NCBI RefSeq assembly: GCF_004193775.1
Contig: NC_041003.1
Location: forward strand, 23,366,685-23,430,684
DNA: 64,000 nt
DNA from: Glycine soja
Taxonomy: Eukaryota; Streptophyta; Magnoliopsida; Fabales; Fabaceae
Direction: 5' to 3'
The notes under the pieces are model-generated. The model was not told the origin of the DNA, did no database searches, and saw only the letters and a list, made by a program, of their open reading frames with translations. How positions within the stretch are numbered: the stretch's first letter is position 1; the number at the start of each line of letters is the position of its first letter. The translations under genes and the position numbers were made by a program. Positions 21,946-31,558 of this stretch are shown here, one piece after another.

Positions 21946-22423
21946 TTTGTTCCTCCGGGAACAACAAGTCATTTACATGTGGAAATTTCATGGTCGCCCG
22001 CGACTCTCGAGGAGCGAAATTAGTGTCATACACTGATTTTCGGGGACCTTTGCTTGATGACATGCGACCATTCTTTGGTCCTTGTGAGGTGCTTGGCATC
22101 CATCATTAGGCAATTTGTGAAATTCTAGGAACGACAAGTCATGGTCACCCGCGACTCTCGTCAACCGAGAGGAGCGAAATTAGTGTCATACACTGATTTT
22201 CGCCCGGGGACCTTTGCTTGATGACATGTGACCATTCTTTGGTCCTTGTGAGGTGCTTGGCACCCATCATTAGGCAATTTGTGAAATTTTGGGAACAACA
22301 AGTCATTTGCATGTGGAGATTTTATGGTCACCTGCGACTCTCGTCAAATCGAGAGGGACGAAATTAGTGTCTTATCTTTACTTTCCTTTTATCTCCAATA
22401 AAAGACAAGTAAAGAGGGGCAAC
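21946..22423 (+). repeat. Amplified 3'UTR/LTR-start junction (three copies)
   Basis: Copies start near 21946, 22122 and 22280. Each begins with the 3' untranslated block (GACAAGTCAT or CAACAAGTCAT, then CGCGACTCTCG or CTGCGACTCTCG). The first two run straight into a degenerate LTR start (TGTCATACACTGATTTTCG, GGGGACC, then GAGGTGCTTGGC). The third keeps the polypurine tract and leads into the true 3' LTR. LTR-derived sequence has therefore been taken into a tandem repeat. Confidence 0.75.
22411..22423 (+). promoter_or_regulatory. Ogre-B polypurine tract
   Basis: AAAGAGGGGCAAC lies directly before the LTR start TGTCATACCC at 22424. This is the expected plus-strand primer position. Confidence 0.8.
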
Positions 22424-24104
22424 TGTCATACCCTAATTTCGTCCGGGGACCTTTGCTCGATGACGTGTGACCATTCTTTGGTCCTCGTGAGGTGCTTGGC
22501 ACCCATCATTAGGCAATTTGTGAAATTTCAGGACATGCCGGAAAATATAAAAAATATTGATGCACAATCCGTAAGTTTCCGTGACACACCGGAAATCAAA
22601 TGGAAGCATCGTTGCATAATTAAGTGAGGTTCCGTAACATTCCGTAAGTCAAAAAGGGGATGATTATGTAATCCGCAAGGTTCCGTAACGTTACGGAAAG
22701 AAAACAAGTATCGTTACGAAATTCGTAAGTTTCCGTAACTTTACGAAAAAAGAATCACCAAAAAACAGCAGAGGGGGGTGTACTTAGTAAAAATGGGGGT
22801 GCAAATAGCACCCAGGCCCACTTGGGCCCTCTGGAATATTCCTCCAGAAGGCGGTTGCTTCTGGAGGAAGCAACCCTGCTCGCCTGGGCGAGCTGAGCTC
22901 GCCTGGGCGAGCTGGGCGGCAACCACCTCCCCTATTTTGCTATAAATAGGTGCTATAAATAGGGGAGGAATGGAAGAAGGAAGGGGTTCAGCCCTGAGGC
23001 ACTTTTCTCTCTTTCGAATTTGCTTGGAAAAATTGTTTCCGTGAAGAAAATCTAAGCCGAGGCGCTTCCGAAACATTTCCGTAACGTTTTCCGTGAGGAA
23101 TTTCGCAAAGATTTCAACCGTTCTTCGACGTTCTTCATTCGTTCTTCATCGTTCTTCGATCTTCAACGGGTAAGTACCTCGAACCAAGCTTTTCGATTCA
23201 TTCTATGCACCCATGGTGGTCCACATTGCGTTTCGTGCATTTTTACTCTCGTTTTGTTTACTTTTTATACCCCCTCTTGACGTGCTTAAGCCGTTTTACT
23301 TAAGTCATTTCTCGCTTAACTTAAAAATAAAATAAATTTCCACCGAACGTTTGAATTATATTATCCGTTAACTTCGGTTAAAATCAATTCCAACCGTTCG
23401 GTCGTGCCGTAACCACGTTGGAAATCAAAAAGAGGTAAAAAATAATATAATAATCAAAAAAATATCTTTTTAGTAAAATAAAGCGGAAAATCAATCGGAC
23501 GTTTTCTCTTTGGGATTTCTCATTCTTAATCGAATTGATTAATAACTAAGGTGAAACTAAGGCTAAAATCAACTCGCCTAGTCAAGCTCGTCCACAAAAA
23601 TAGGCTTTTGAAGTTTGTCATTTCAATTTCTCACTAAGTAAAATGGATCATTTTTAAGGTCCAACGCCTTAAAATGATCACCACTTAAGTAAAAAAGGCA
23701 TCACTTGATAAAAAAGAACTACGTAGGTCTGATTTTCTCATCCCAAATTGAGGAATACGTAGGAGCAAAGGGAAACACCCTTGTCGACCACAAAAAAGAA
23801 AAATATAAAAAAGGGTATAAAGGATATAAGAACATAAAAGGGAACATAAAAATCAAAGTCATGTTTGCACATTCGATTAAAGGCTGCCGTCCCTTGAGAC
23901 GGGCGTGTGGGGTGCTAATACCTTCCCCGTGCGTAAATACAACTCCCGAACCTTTCACTAAAAAGTTCGTAGATCGCGTCTTTTCTGGTTTTTCCGACAT
24001 TTTCCTCAAATAAACGTTGGTGGCGACTCCGCGCGTATTCCTTTCGTGGAACACGCATCCCGCGAGTCACGCGTCGCCCTCCCGCCGAAGGGTAGGTTGC
24101 GACA
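22424..24104 (+). repeat. Ogre-B 3' LTR (complete)
   Basis: Runs from TGTCATACCCTAATTTCG to GGTAGGTTGCGACA, 1681 bp. TATAAATA is near 22940 and is part of a small duplication of the box region (GCTATAAATAGG twice), with an adjacent duplication of GAGCTCGCCTGGGC. A perfect 18-bp palindrome TTCCGTAACGTTACGGAA is at 22680. The next five bases, TTATG (24105-24109), are the likely target-site copy; its partner was lost with the outer 5' LTR. The element lies inside Copia-A. Confidence 0.9.
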
Positions 24105-24668
24105 TTATGCAAGGAATTTTCATGTTGTATGCTGAAAGAAGTTGAGATGTCTATGATGGAAGAATTGAATTTTTTTTCTAGGACTCCAAGTAAAGTAAAT
24201 GAAACATGAAACCTTCCTCAGTCAAACCAAATACTGTATAAAACTAATTAAGAAATTCGGTATGGAAAAGTGCAAAGAAGAATTTACTCCCATGGCTACT
24301 TCAACCTACCATGCCTTAGATGAGAAAGGTAAATCAGTGGATGAATCAAGCTATAGAGGTATGATTGGATCACTTCTCTACCTAACTGCAAGTAGAACGA
24401 ATATCATGCTAAGTGTTTGCTTATGTGCAAGATACCAGTCCAATCCTAAGGAATCTCACTTAATTGTCGTTAAAAGAATCATTAAGTATCTTAAGGGCAC
24501 AACCAATGTAGGTTTATGGTATCCCAAAGGTGCATCCTTAAACTTAACAGCCTTTTTAGATTTTCATTTTGCAAGATGCAAATTAGATAGGAAAAGTACA
24601 AGTGGGACATGCCACCTAATTGGAACCTCTCTAGTGTCTTGGAATTGCAAGAAGCAAGCTTGTGTCAC
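24105..24668 (+). pseudogene. Copia-A reverse transcriptase end and RNase H (part 1)
   Basis: Ty1/copia pol fragment, Sirevirus-like. It reads KEVEMSMMEEL, then QTKYCIKLIKKFGMEKCKEE, then YRGMIGSLLYLTASR, NPKESHLIVVKRIIKYLKGT and LDRKSTSGTCHLIGTSLVSW. These are the conserved tail of copia RT and the start of RNase H. Its left end abuts the Ogre-B 3' LTR and its right end is cut by a solo LTR at 24674. The open part is 24199-24668; upstream it needs a frame change near 24180. Confidence 0.85.
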
Positions 24669-24673
24669 ATTTT

Positions 24674-25960
24674 TGTCATACCCTAATTTTGTTCGGGGAC
24701 TATCATTTGTTGATCTTTTGATCCTTGCTAGTCGACTTACGGTGTTAAACGCCAGTTACAGTGCGAAATAGATGATCATTCAATGTTTTGATCAAGAATG
24801 CAAAAATACCCAAAGGGGAGGGCAAAAAGGTCATTTTAAGGCTTTTTTTGAACCCTGGCTCGCCTGGGCCACCAAATAACTTCATGGTGAAGTAACCAGC
24901 TCGCCTAGGCAAGCTAGCTTACTTTAGGATGAAGCAACAGCTCGCCTGGGAGAGCTGCCTTTGTCCCGAATGCCTTGTTTTGCTATAAATAGGCGGGAAG
25001 AGGGGCTAAGAAAGGGGTTCTAAGGTCCAGAGGTGAAGGATTGGAGAGAAAGAAGAGAAAAATGGGCTAAAACACTGCCGAATCGCGACTGCAATCGATT
25101 TCAACATCATTCTTTGTTCGGTGTTCTTCATTCATCATTCGGTTAGTGTTTGCTTTTAAGAATTTGAATGTGATCTATGCACCCTTAGGGGTCCTTTTTC
25201 TTGTTTTGTGTATCTTCATCTCCTTCTCCTATCGTTGGTAATTGCTTTTCTTTTGTAAAGTAAGTTTTTAACCGATCATTAGTACCACAAGTTCTCTTTA
25301 AAAAAGGATTCAAGGTTAATAAACAAAATCAAGATAAAACCAATTCATAACCTCTTCTTTTTATCAAATCTCACTTGAGATTGTTTCAAGGTCCAACGCC
25401 TTAACGACTCTGTCCTCTTTTCAAAAAAATCAAAAAGATCATTTCAAGGTCCAATGCCTTAACGATTCTCTCCTCTTTTCAAAATCTAAAACATTGTTTC
25501 AAGGTCCAACGCCTTAAACGAATTTTTGTTCGCAATTAAATGAATCTTTCAAAAACATAAAAACAATTTAACACAGAAACTTTCAAACTTAAAGAACTAG
25601 GTAGGCCTGAATTCCTCATCGCACCTGAGGATACATAGGAGCGACGGAAACACTCTTGTCAACCCGAAAAAAATAAGAAATATAAAAAGGGAAAATACAC
25701 AATTTTGAAGTCATGTTTTGCACACTCGATTAAAGGCTGACGTCCCTTGTGATGGGCGCGTGGAGTGCTAATACCTTCCCTATGCATAAACAACTCCTGA
25801 ACCCTCATTTTCAAAACTCGCAGACCCCTTTTAGGTTTTTCTAACGTTTTCCTCAAATAAACATTGGTGGCGACTCCACTCGTTTTCTCCCTTGGAGACA
25901 AACGCTTTGACCCATCAATTTTGGCCTTTTCACACCCCCGTTAAAGGGTAGGTTGCGAAA
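24674..25960 (+). repeat. Solo Ogre-type LTR inserted in Copia-A RNase H
   Basis: Starts TGTCATACCCTAATTTTG and ends GGTAGGTTGCGAAA (family end GCGACA, one change). Flanks are ATTTT (24669-24673) and ACTTT (25961-25965), a five-base duplication with one mismatch. Removing the LTR and one flank copy restores the copia reading frame. It is a diverged subfamily: 1287 bp, TATAAATA at 24984-24991, GC-rich palindrome motif GCTCGCCTGGG upstream, and a degenerate TACGTAG block at 25600. Confidence 0.88.
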
Positions 25961-25965
25961 ACTTT

Positions 25966-26303
25966 CAATTGAAAAATCTAAATATATAGTTGCAATAAGT
26001 TATTGTGATCAAAGTCTCTAGATGAAGCAACAACTTGAATACTTTGGAGTAACCTTGATCACACTCCTCTAAAATGTTACAATACAAGTGCTATCAATCT
26101 AACCAAAAACCCTGTCATGAGGGCTAAGCACATAGAAAAAGGCATCATTTTCTTAGAGATCATGTGTCAAAAGGTAACTATTGCATTTAGTTCATTGATA
26201 GTGAGCATCAACTAGCAAACATTTTCACTAAACTGCTTGCTAGAGATAGGTTCTTTTTCATTAGAAATGAACTAGGCATACTAAATGCATCAAGCATAGA
26301 ATA
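25966..26303 (+). pseudogene. Copia-A RNase H (part 2)
   Basis: Continues the RNase H cut at 24668. Around 26120 it reads NPVMRAKHIEKGIIFLEI (family: AKHIEIRHHFLRDHV), then SLIVSIN, and ends near RNELGILNASSIE with a stop at about 26303. It has several stops and a frame change. Sequence beyond it to 26787 is non-coding and carries five TAATCGATTA palindromes; it is probably the 3' end or LTR of the same element. Confidence 0.75.
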
Positions 26304-26787
26304 ACATTCTTTTTGCATAGTGTGTGATTCACATTGCTACTCATATCATTTGTCTTTGTTTAGCTTTTGTCTTAGTTTAATGATATATATGCATACTCAT
26401 TAGTTTTTTTGAAATTCACATGTGTTTCTTAGTTATTTCGTGATTTCTCTTTGTGTTAATCGATTACTATATGATATCTATTTGGTAAGTGTTTCAAAAA
26501 ATTTGTTTTAATCAATTACGCCATGATTTAATCGATTACCATTGCTTGATATGTGTTTTCTATTTTAATCGATTACATGTGTTTTAATCAATTACCATTT
26601 TCATGGTTGTGGTGTTTCTATTTAAAACTTTTTGTTTTAATCAACTACATGTTTGTTAAATTGATTACATGCCTGTATGTTTGAATTAAGTGTGGATTTT
26701 GTTCTATTTTAATTGATTACTTAATGTTTTAATCGATTACAATGGCCTCAGGGGAGTTTTTTTGATGTATTTAATCGATTACGCTTA
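26304..26787 (+). repeat. Copia-A 3' region / LTR, left part
   Basis: Non-coding. It contains exact TAATCGATTA palindromes near 26459, 26529, 26568, 26733 and 26771, plus variants such as TAATCAATTA. It stops at the target-site copy CACTT (26788-26792) of CRM-A and resumes at 51743. I could not fix the LTR start. Confidence 0.5.
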
Positions 26788-26792
26788 CACTT

Positions 26793-29191
26793 TGATGTAG
26801 CTCGATGTAGAGCTTGTAGGCCTTGGATCTTCTTCATCAATGGAGTCCTTTGCTTCTTGAATATCAATGACAATGGAATGGAGATGGAGGAAAGATGATT
26901 GCAGATACCACTTCAAGGAAAAGATGAGTCAAGAAGAAGCTCACCACCATAGGAAGCCATGGATAAGAGCTTGAAGATAGGAGAAATTATTAAAGGGAGA
27001 GGGAGAGAAGGAGCATGAAATTTTGTGCCTCAAATGAGGTCTGAACTTTGAAGTGTAATTCTCAAATGATCAAAGTTCAAAAAAATTCACACACACGGCC
27101 TTTATTTATAGCCTAAGTGTCACACAAAATTGGAGGGAAATTTGAATTTCTTTTCAAATTTCACTTGAATTTGAAATTGAATTTGTGGAGCCAAATTTTG
27201 AAGCCACAATTATCTATGGTTCAGTCCACTAATCCAAGATCAAGTCCAAGATTCTCCACTAAGTGTGCTTAGGTGTCATGAGGCATGTAAAGCATGAAGG
27301 ACATGCTCAAAGTGTGACTATATGATGTGGCAATGGGGTGTAGCAAGCAAATGCACACATCCCTCTCTAAAATTTAATTGGATTGGGCTTCTCCCAATTC
27401 AATTAAATTTATTTCCCAACACACACATTAAATATTCACGTAATGCATGTGAAATTACAAAACTACCCCTAATACAAAAACTAGTCTAGGTGCCCTAAAA
27501 TACAAGGGCTGAAAAATCCTACATTTCTAGGGTACCTTACCTACATTATGGAGACCTAAATACAAGGCCCAATAATAATGAAACTTTAATCTAATATGTT
27601 CAAAGATAAGTGGGCTCTTACTTAGCCCATGGGCCCGAAACATGCCCTAAGGCTCATGAGAATCCTAGGGTCTTCTCTTGCATCTCTGGCCCAATCTTCT
27701 TAGAGTCTTCTATCCATGCCCTTGGTGTGTGAGCAATGCCTTCCAATATTATTTTGATGATGCCAAAGAATCAAGAGTCAAGAAAATTCCAAAGATTCAA
27801 AAATGAAGTTTTCAAGAATCAAGATTCAAGAATAATCAAGATCAAGATTCAAGAATCAAGAGAAGAATCAATCAAGATAAGTATTAAAAACGTTTTTCAA
27901 AACATTGAGTAGCACAAGAAGTTTTCACAAAATCATTAACAAAGAGTTTTACTCTCTGGTAATCGATTACCAAAATGTAGTAATTGATTACCAGTGTTTT
28001 TAAAACGTTAAGATTTTCAAATTTTAAAATGAAGAGTCACATCTGTTGATGTATAATCGATTACATCTTAATAGTAATTGATTACTAGTGACTGTTTTTG
28101 AAAAATACATTTCCAAAAGTCACAATTCTTCAAGTGACTTGTTTCTAAAGATTCTTTCAAAAGTCGCAACTTTTCTAAGTGACTAGTTTTAAAAGAAATT
28201 GCCAAGAGTCACAAACTTTGACTTGACTCATCAAGAAATTATAAATATGTGACCATGGCATGTATTTTGATAACTATCAAGAAATCTATCTTGCAATCTT
28301 CTCTCTTAACATCATTCAACTCTTTCAACAGATTTTTTTATTCATCTTCTCTTCATCTTTCTAAAAGTTTTTGTTCAAAACTTTTTCTTTAAAGAAAAGT
28401 TCTTTGATAAAAAACTTTTGCTATTCATCTTTTTCATTCTCTTCTCCCTTTGCCAAAAAGAACTCAACAAGGACTAATCATCTGAATTCTTTTTCTGTCT
28501 TTCTTCTCCCTTTTCCAAAAGAACGAAGGACTAACCGCCTGAATTCTTTTGTGTCTCCCTTCTCCCTTGTCAAGAGAATTCAAAAGGACTCAGTCTGAGA
28601 ATTCTTTTGATTCTTCCCTTTCCCTTAAACAAAAGATTTCAAAGGACTAACCGCCTGAGATATATTTTGTTTCCCCTTACAAAGATTCAAAGGACTAACT
28701 GCTTGAGAATTCTTTGTCTTAACACATTGGAGGGTACATCTACTTGGGTTGTTGTAACTGAGAACAAGAGAGGGTACATCTCTTGTGGATAAGTTCAAGT
28801 GGAGGGTACATCCACTTGGTTGTTCAAAGAGAACAAGGGAGGGTACATCCCTTGTGGATCTTTGCTTGTATAGGTTTTTACAAGGTTGAAAGAAATCTCA
28901 AGAATCGCTGGTTGCTTGGGGACTGGATGTAGGCACGGGTTGTGGCCGAACCAGTATAAAATTCTTGTGTTTGTTTTCTTCTTCCCTACACTTTTTAATT
29001 TTTGCTGTGTACTTTATTTTATGCTTTACTTTTGTTCAAGTTACATAACTTAGTAGTAAAGCCTAATTGAATTTAGTAACATTATGAAAGATAAGTTTTA
29101 ATTAGTCAAGGTAAATTAATAATTAATTCACCCCCCCTTCTTAATTATTCTGAGGCCACTTGATCCAACACTTGGGGGTAGGATTGCATCA
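26793..29191 (-). repeat. CRM-A 3' LTR (split by a solo Sirevirus LTR)
   Basis: The outer end on the + strand is TGATGTAGCTC at 26793 and the inner end is GGATTGCATCA at 29191, followed by a polypurine tract (TTCCTTCCCCCTT, minus strand). 27726-29170 is a later insertion. The target-site copy CACTT at 26788-26792 matches CACTT at 51738-51742, so this is the left end of an element whose right end is 24.9 kb away. A minus-strand TATAAATA box is at about 27103-27110, next to AAATTTGAATTT-type palindromes. Confidence 0.85.
27726..29170 (+). repeat. Solo Sirevirus-like LTR in the CRM-A 3' LTR
   Basis: Runs TGTGTGAGCAATGCC ... CTTGATCCAACA, 1445 bp, with a perfect five-base duplication CTTGG (27721-27725 and 29171-29175). 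TAATCGATTA copies lie at about 27960 and 28052. TATAAATA is at 28240-28247. A downstream block repeats GGAGGGTACATC and GGACTAACCGCCTGA motifs (28520-28860). The LTR end CCAACA is typical of Sireviruses with a tRNA-Met PBS. Confidence 0.88.
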
Positions 29192-29204
29192 TTCCTTCCC
29201 CCTT

Positions 29205-30206
29205 GAATAGGATTTGACCTCAAATCCATAGGTTCTTGAAACTCTGGGCTTCTTCCCTCAACACCTATAAAAAGAATAAAAACATATATATTAGTGGTGT
29301 TTGATATGTTGGAGTAAGGTAAGTTCTAAAAACCCATTTCATGGGCATCTTCCCATGAGGGAACATGGTTCCTCACCAACTCAATGAGTGGTGCTACAAG
29401 TATAGAAAAATATGGGACAAGCCTTTTGTAAAAGTTTGTTAATTCATGGAAGCCCCAAACTTTCCTTATACTTGGTGGAGTGGGCCACTCAGGAATGACC
29501 TTTATTCTCTTAGGGTTTGTAGGAACCCCTTGATCACCATTTAAAAAATTAAGGAAAATAATGCAATAAAACGTATCTTTTTTATATTTTCATGTTGATT
29601 ACTCCTACCAAAACGTATGACAAACCTAAGGCGTCCCATATGAGCACCTAGGTTTGTAATGAGACAAAAAATAAGAACAAACCTACCTAATGAGTCCCAG
29701 TGTATGTGAATCATGAAGATGTTTGATGCATGGGTGATTTTACAAAAGAAGGTTGCACCACTCAACACATTCATCATACCACCTATCGTATGGATTTGGT
29801 GCCTCATAATACCTATTTTGGGCACTAGCAAAGCACAAGGATTTAAGCTCTTACGAACCAAACCCTCATCCAACAACTTCTTTACTTGAGGAACAATCTC
29901 AAGCCCAAGAGGTGTGGCAATGCTAACAAGTGTCTTTTTACAAAGAAGAAGATGTGGATGTTGTCTAAGAGAGAAAGTTTCTTTAATGTGTGTCTTTATT
30001 GCAAAATGACTTTCCTTCTTAGCTAACCTCTTGGAGGAGACACTTACCTCCTTACACTTCTCCTTAACCATTAAAGGTTGTCCTTCTTCTTTGGGGTAGA
30101 TTTCTTCACTAGATTCTTCCCCTTTTGCTTCTTCACTTTCACTAGAGTAAGGTGAAGTAGTAGCCTCATCTTGGCTATTATAAATGTCTTGGCCTCTCAT
30201 AATCAT
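29205..30206 (-). pseudogene. CRM-A pol remnant (internally deleted RT)
   Basis: Minus-strand chromovirus pol pieces. 29205-29530 translates to the RT thumb region in broken frames (KRIKVIPEWPTPPS, FYKRLV). 29541-30206 reads a protease-RT linker (VKKLLDEGLVRKSLNPCALLVPKIG), then jumps to SGATFFCKITHASN and GRFVLIF. The palm with its DD motif is missing. RNase H and integrase are absent. The same regions are much more complete in CRM-B. Confidence 0.75.
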
Positions 30207-30790
30207 GGTTTTCTTGGTGGGGCATTGAGAAGTAATGTGTCCTCTTCCAAGACATTTAAATCACTTTATAGAACTAGTCTTCTCTTGCATACTAGACTTA
30301 GGGGGTTGCTTTTCTATTGTCTTCCCCTTATCATCTTTGGGCTTAGAATGTGCTGACCCTAAGATGTCTTGACCTTGGCCTTTCTTTGGATAAGAGTGAG
30401 GTCCATAAGATTTTGAAGTAGACTTCCTTTTAAGTTGTTGCTCTACCCTTATTTCCTAATCTAAGTAAGCTTCTACATTGTCCTTCCCATGGAAGTATGG
30501 GAGGTTAATGTTAGCCTTTTGAGGCTTTCTTTCCATTTCTCTCCTATGGGAGTGAGGTCTAAGATGTGACCTATGCCTTCCTTCATAATAGTCACGAAGT
30601 TCTTCACTTAGGCTCTTGCGAGGGTCATGACTACTATAGGATGCATGTTTTCCTTTTCTTAATTCTTTTAGTATTTTCCTTCTTTCTTCTTCCCTTATTT
30701 GTTCCATCTCATCTTGATTTATTTCTACCCTCTCTTTTCCTTTTTCTTTTTTTTTTCTAGTTTTTCTTTCCATAACTTAAGGGGACTCAA
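30207..30790 (-). pseudogene. CRM-A gag remnant
   Basis: Starts MERKTRKKKEKGKERVEINQ at 30773 and runs to PYFHGKDNVEAYLD. It then skips the gag core and resumes at the linker and zinc knuckle, where the first Cys is a stop (FKCLGRGHITSQC remains). Homologous to CRM-B gag at 46496-48203, which retains the deleted core. Confidence 0.75.
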
Positions 30791-30794
30791 CTCA

Positions 30795-31551
30795 TGATGT
30801 AGCTCCATTTGGAGGTTGTAGGCATTGGATCTTCTTCATCGATGGAGTCTTTTCCTTCTTGAAGTTCAATGGCAGCGGAATGGAGAAGGAAGAAAGATGA
30901 TTGAAGATGCCACTTCAAGTTGAAGAAGAGTCAAGAAGAAGCTCACCACCATAGGAAGCCATGGATAAGAGCTTGAAGGAAGGAGAAGATGAGTGGAGCG
31001 AGACGAAGAGAAGGAGCACAAAATTTTATGCCTCGAATGATGTTTGAACTTTGAAATGTAATTCTCAAATGATCAAAGTTGAAAAAATGTACACGAATGG
31101 CGTTTATTTATAGCCTAAGTGTCACACAAAATTGAAGGGAAATTTGAATTTCTATCAAATTTCACTTGAATTTGAAATTGAATTTGTGGAGCCAAATTTC
31201 ACTAATTATGATTAGTGAATTTTAGCTATGGTTCAGCCCACTAATCCAAGATCAAGTCCAAGATTCTCCACTAAGTGTGCTTAGGTGTCATGAGGCATGT
31301 AAAGCATGAAGGACATGCACAAAGTGTGACTATATGATGTGGCAATAGGGTGTAGCAAGCAAATGCTCACCTCCCCCTCTAAAATTTAATTGGTTTGGGC
31401 TTCTCCCGATTCCATTAAATTTATGTCCCAACACACACATCAAATATTCACTTAATGCATATGAAATTAAAAAACTAGCCCTAATACAAAAACTAGTCTA
31501 GGTGCCCAAAAATACAAGGGCTGAAAAATCCTACATTTCTAGGGTACCCTA
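30795..31551 (-). repeat. CRM-A 5' LTR, left part
   Basis: On the + strand it starts TGATGTAGCTCC at 30795 and is cut at 31551 by element H. The target-site copy CCCTA is at 31547-31551 and again at 51528-51532, after which the LTR resumes. It shares the TATTTATA box (about 31104-31111) and AAATTTGAATTT motifs with the other CRM LTRs. The PBS beside 30795 is eroded. Confidence 0.8.
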
Positions 31552-31558
31552 TGTTAGT
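31552..31558. repeat. First 7 bp of LTR element H
   Basis: TGTTAGT between the target-site copy CCCTA and the Tekay-like LTR start TGTGACATCC at 31559. The rest of H lies at 51109-51527. The reconstruction depends on the matching CCCTA copies and the TG...CA ends. Confidence 0.5.
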
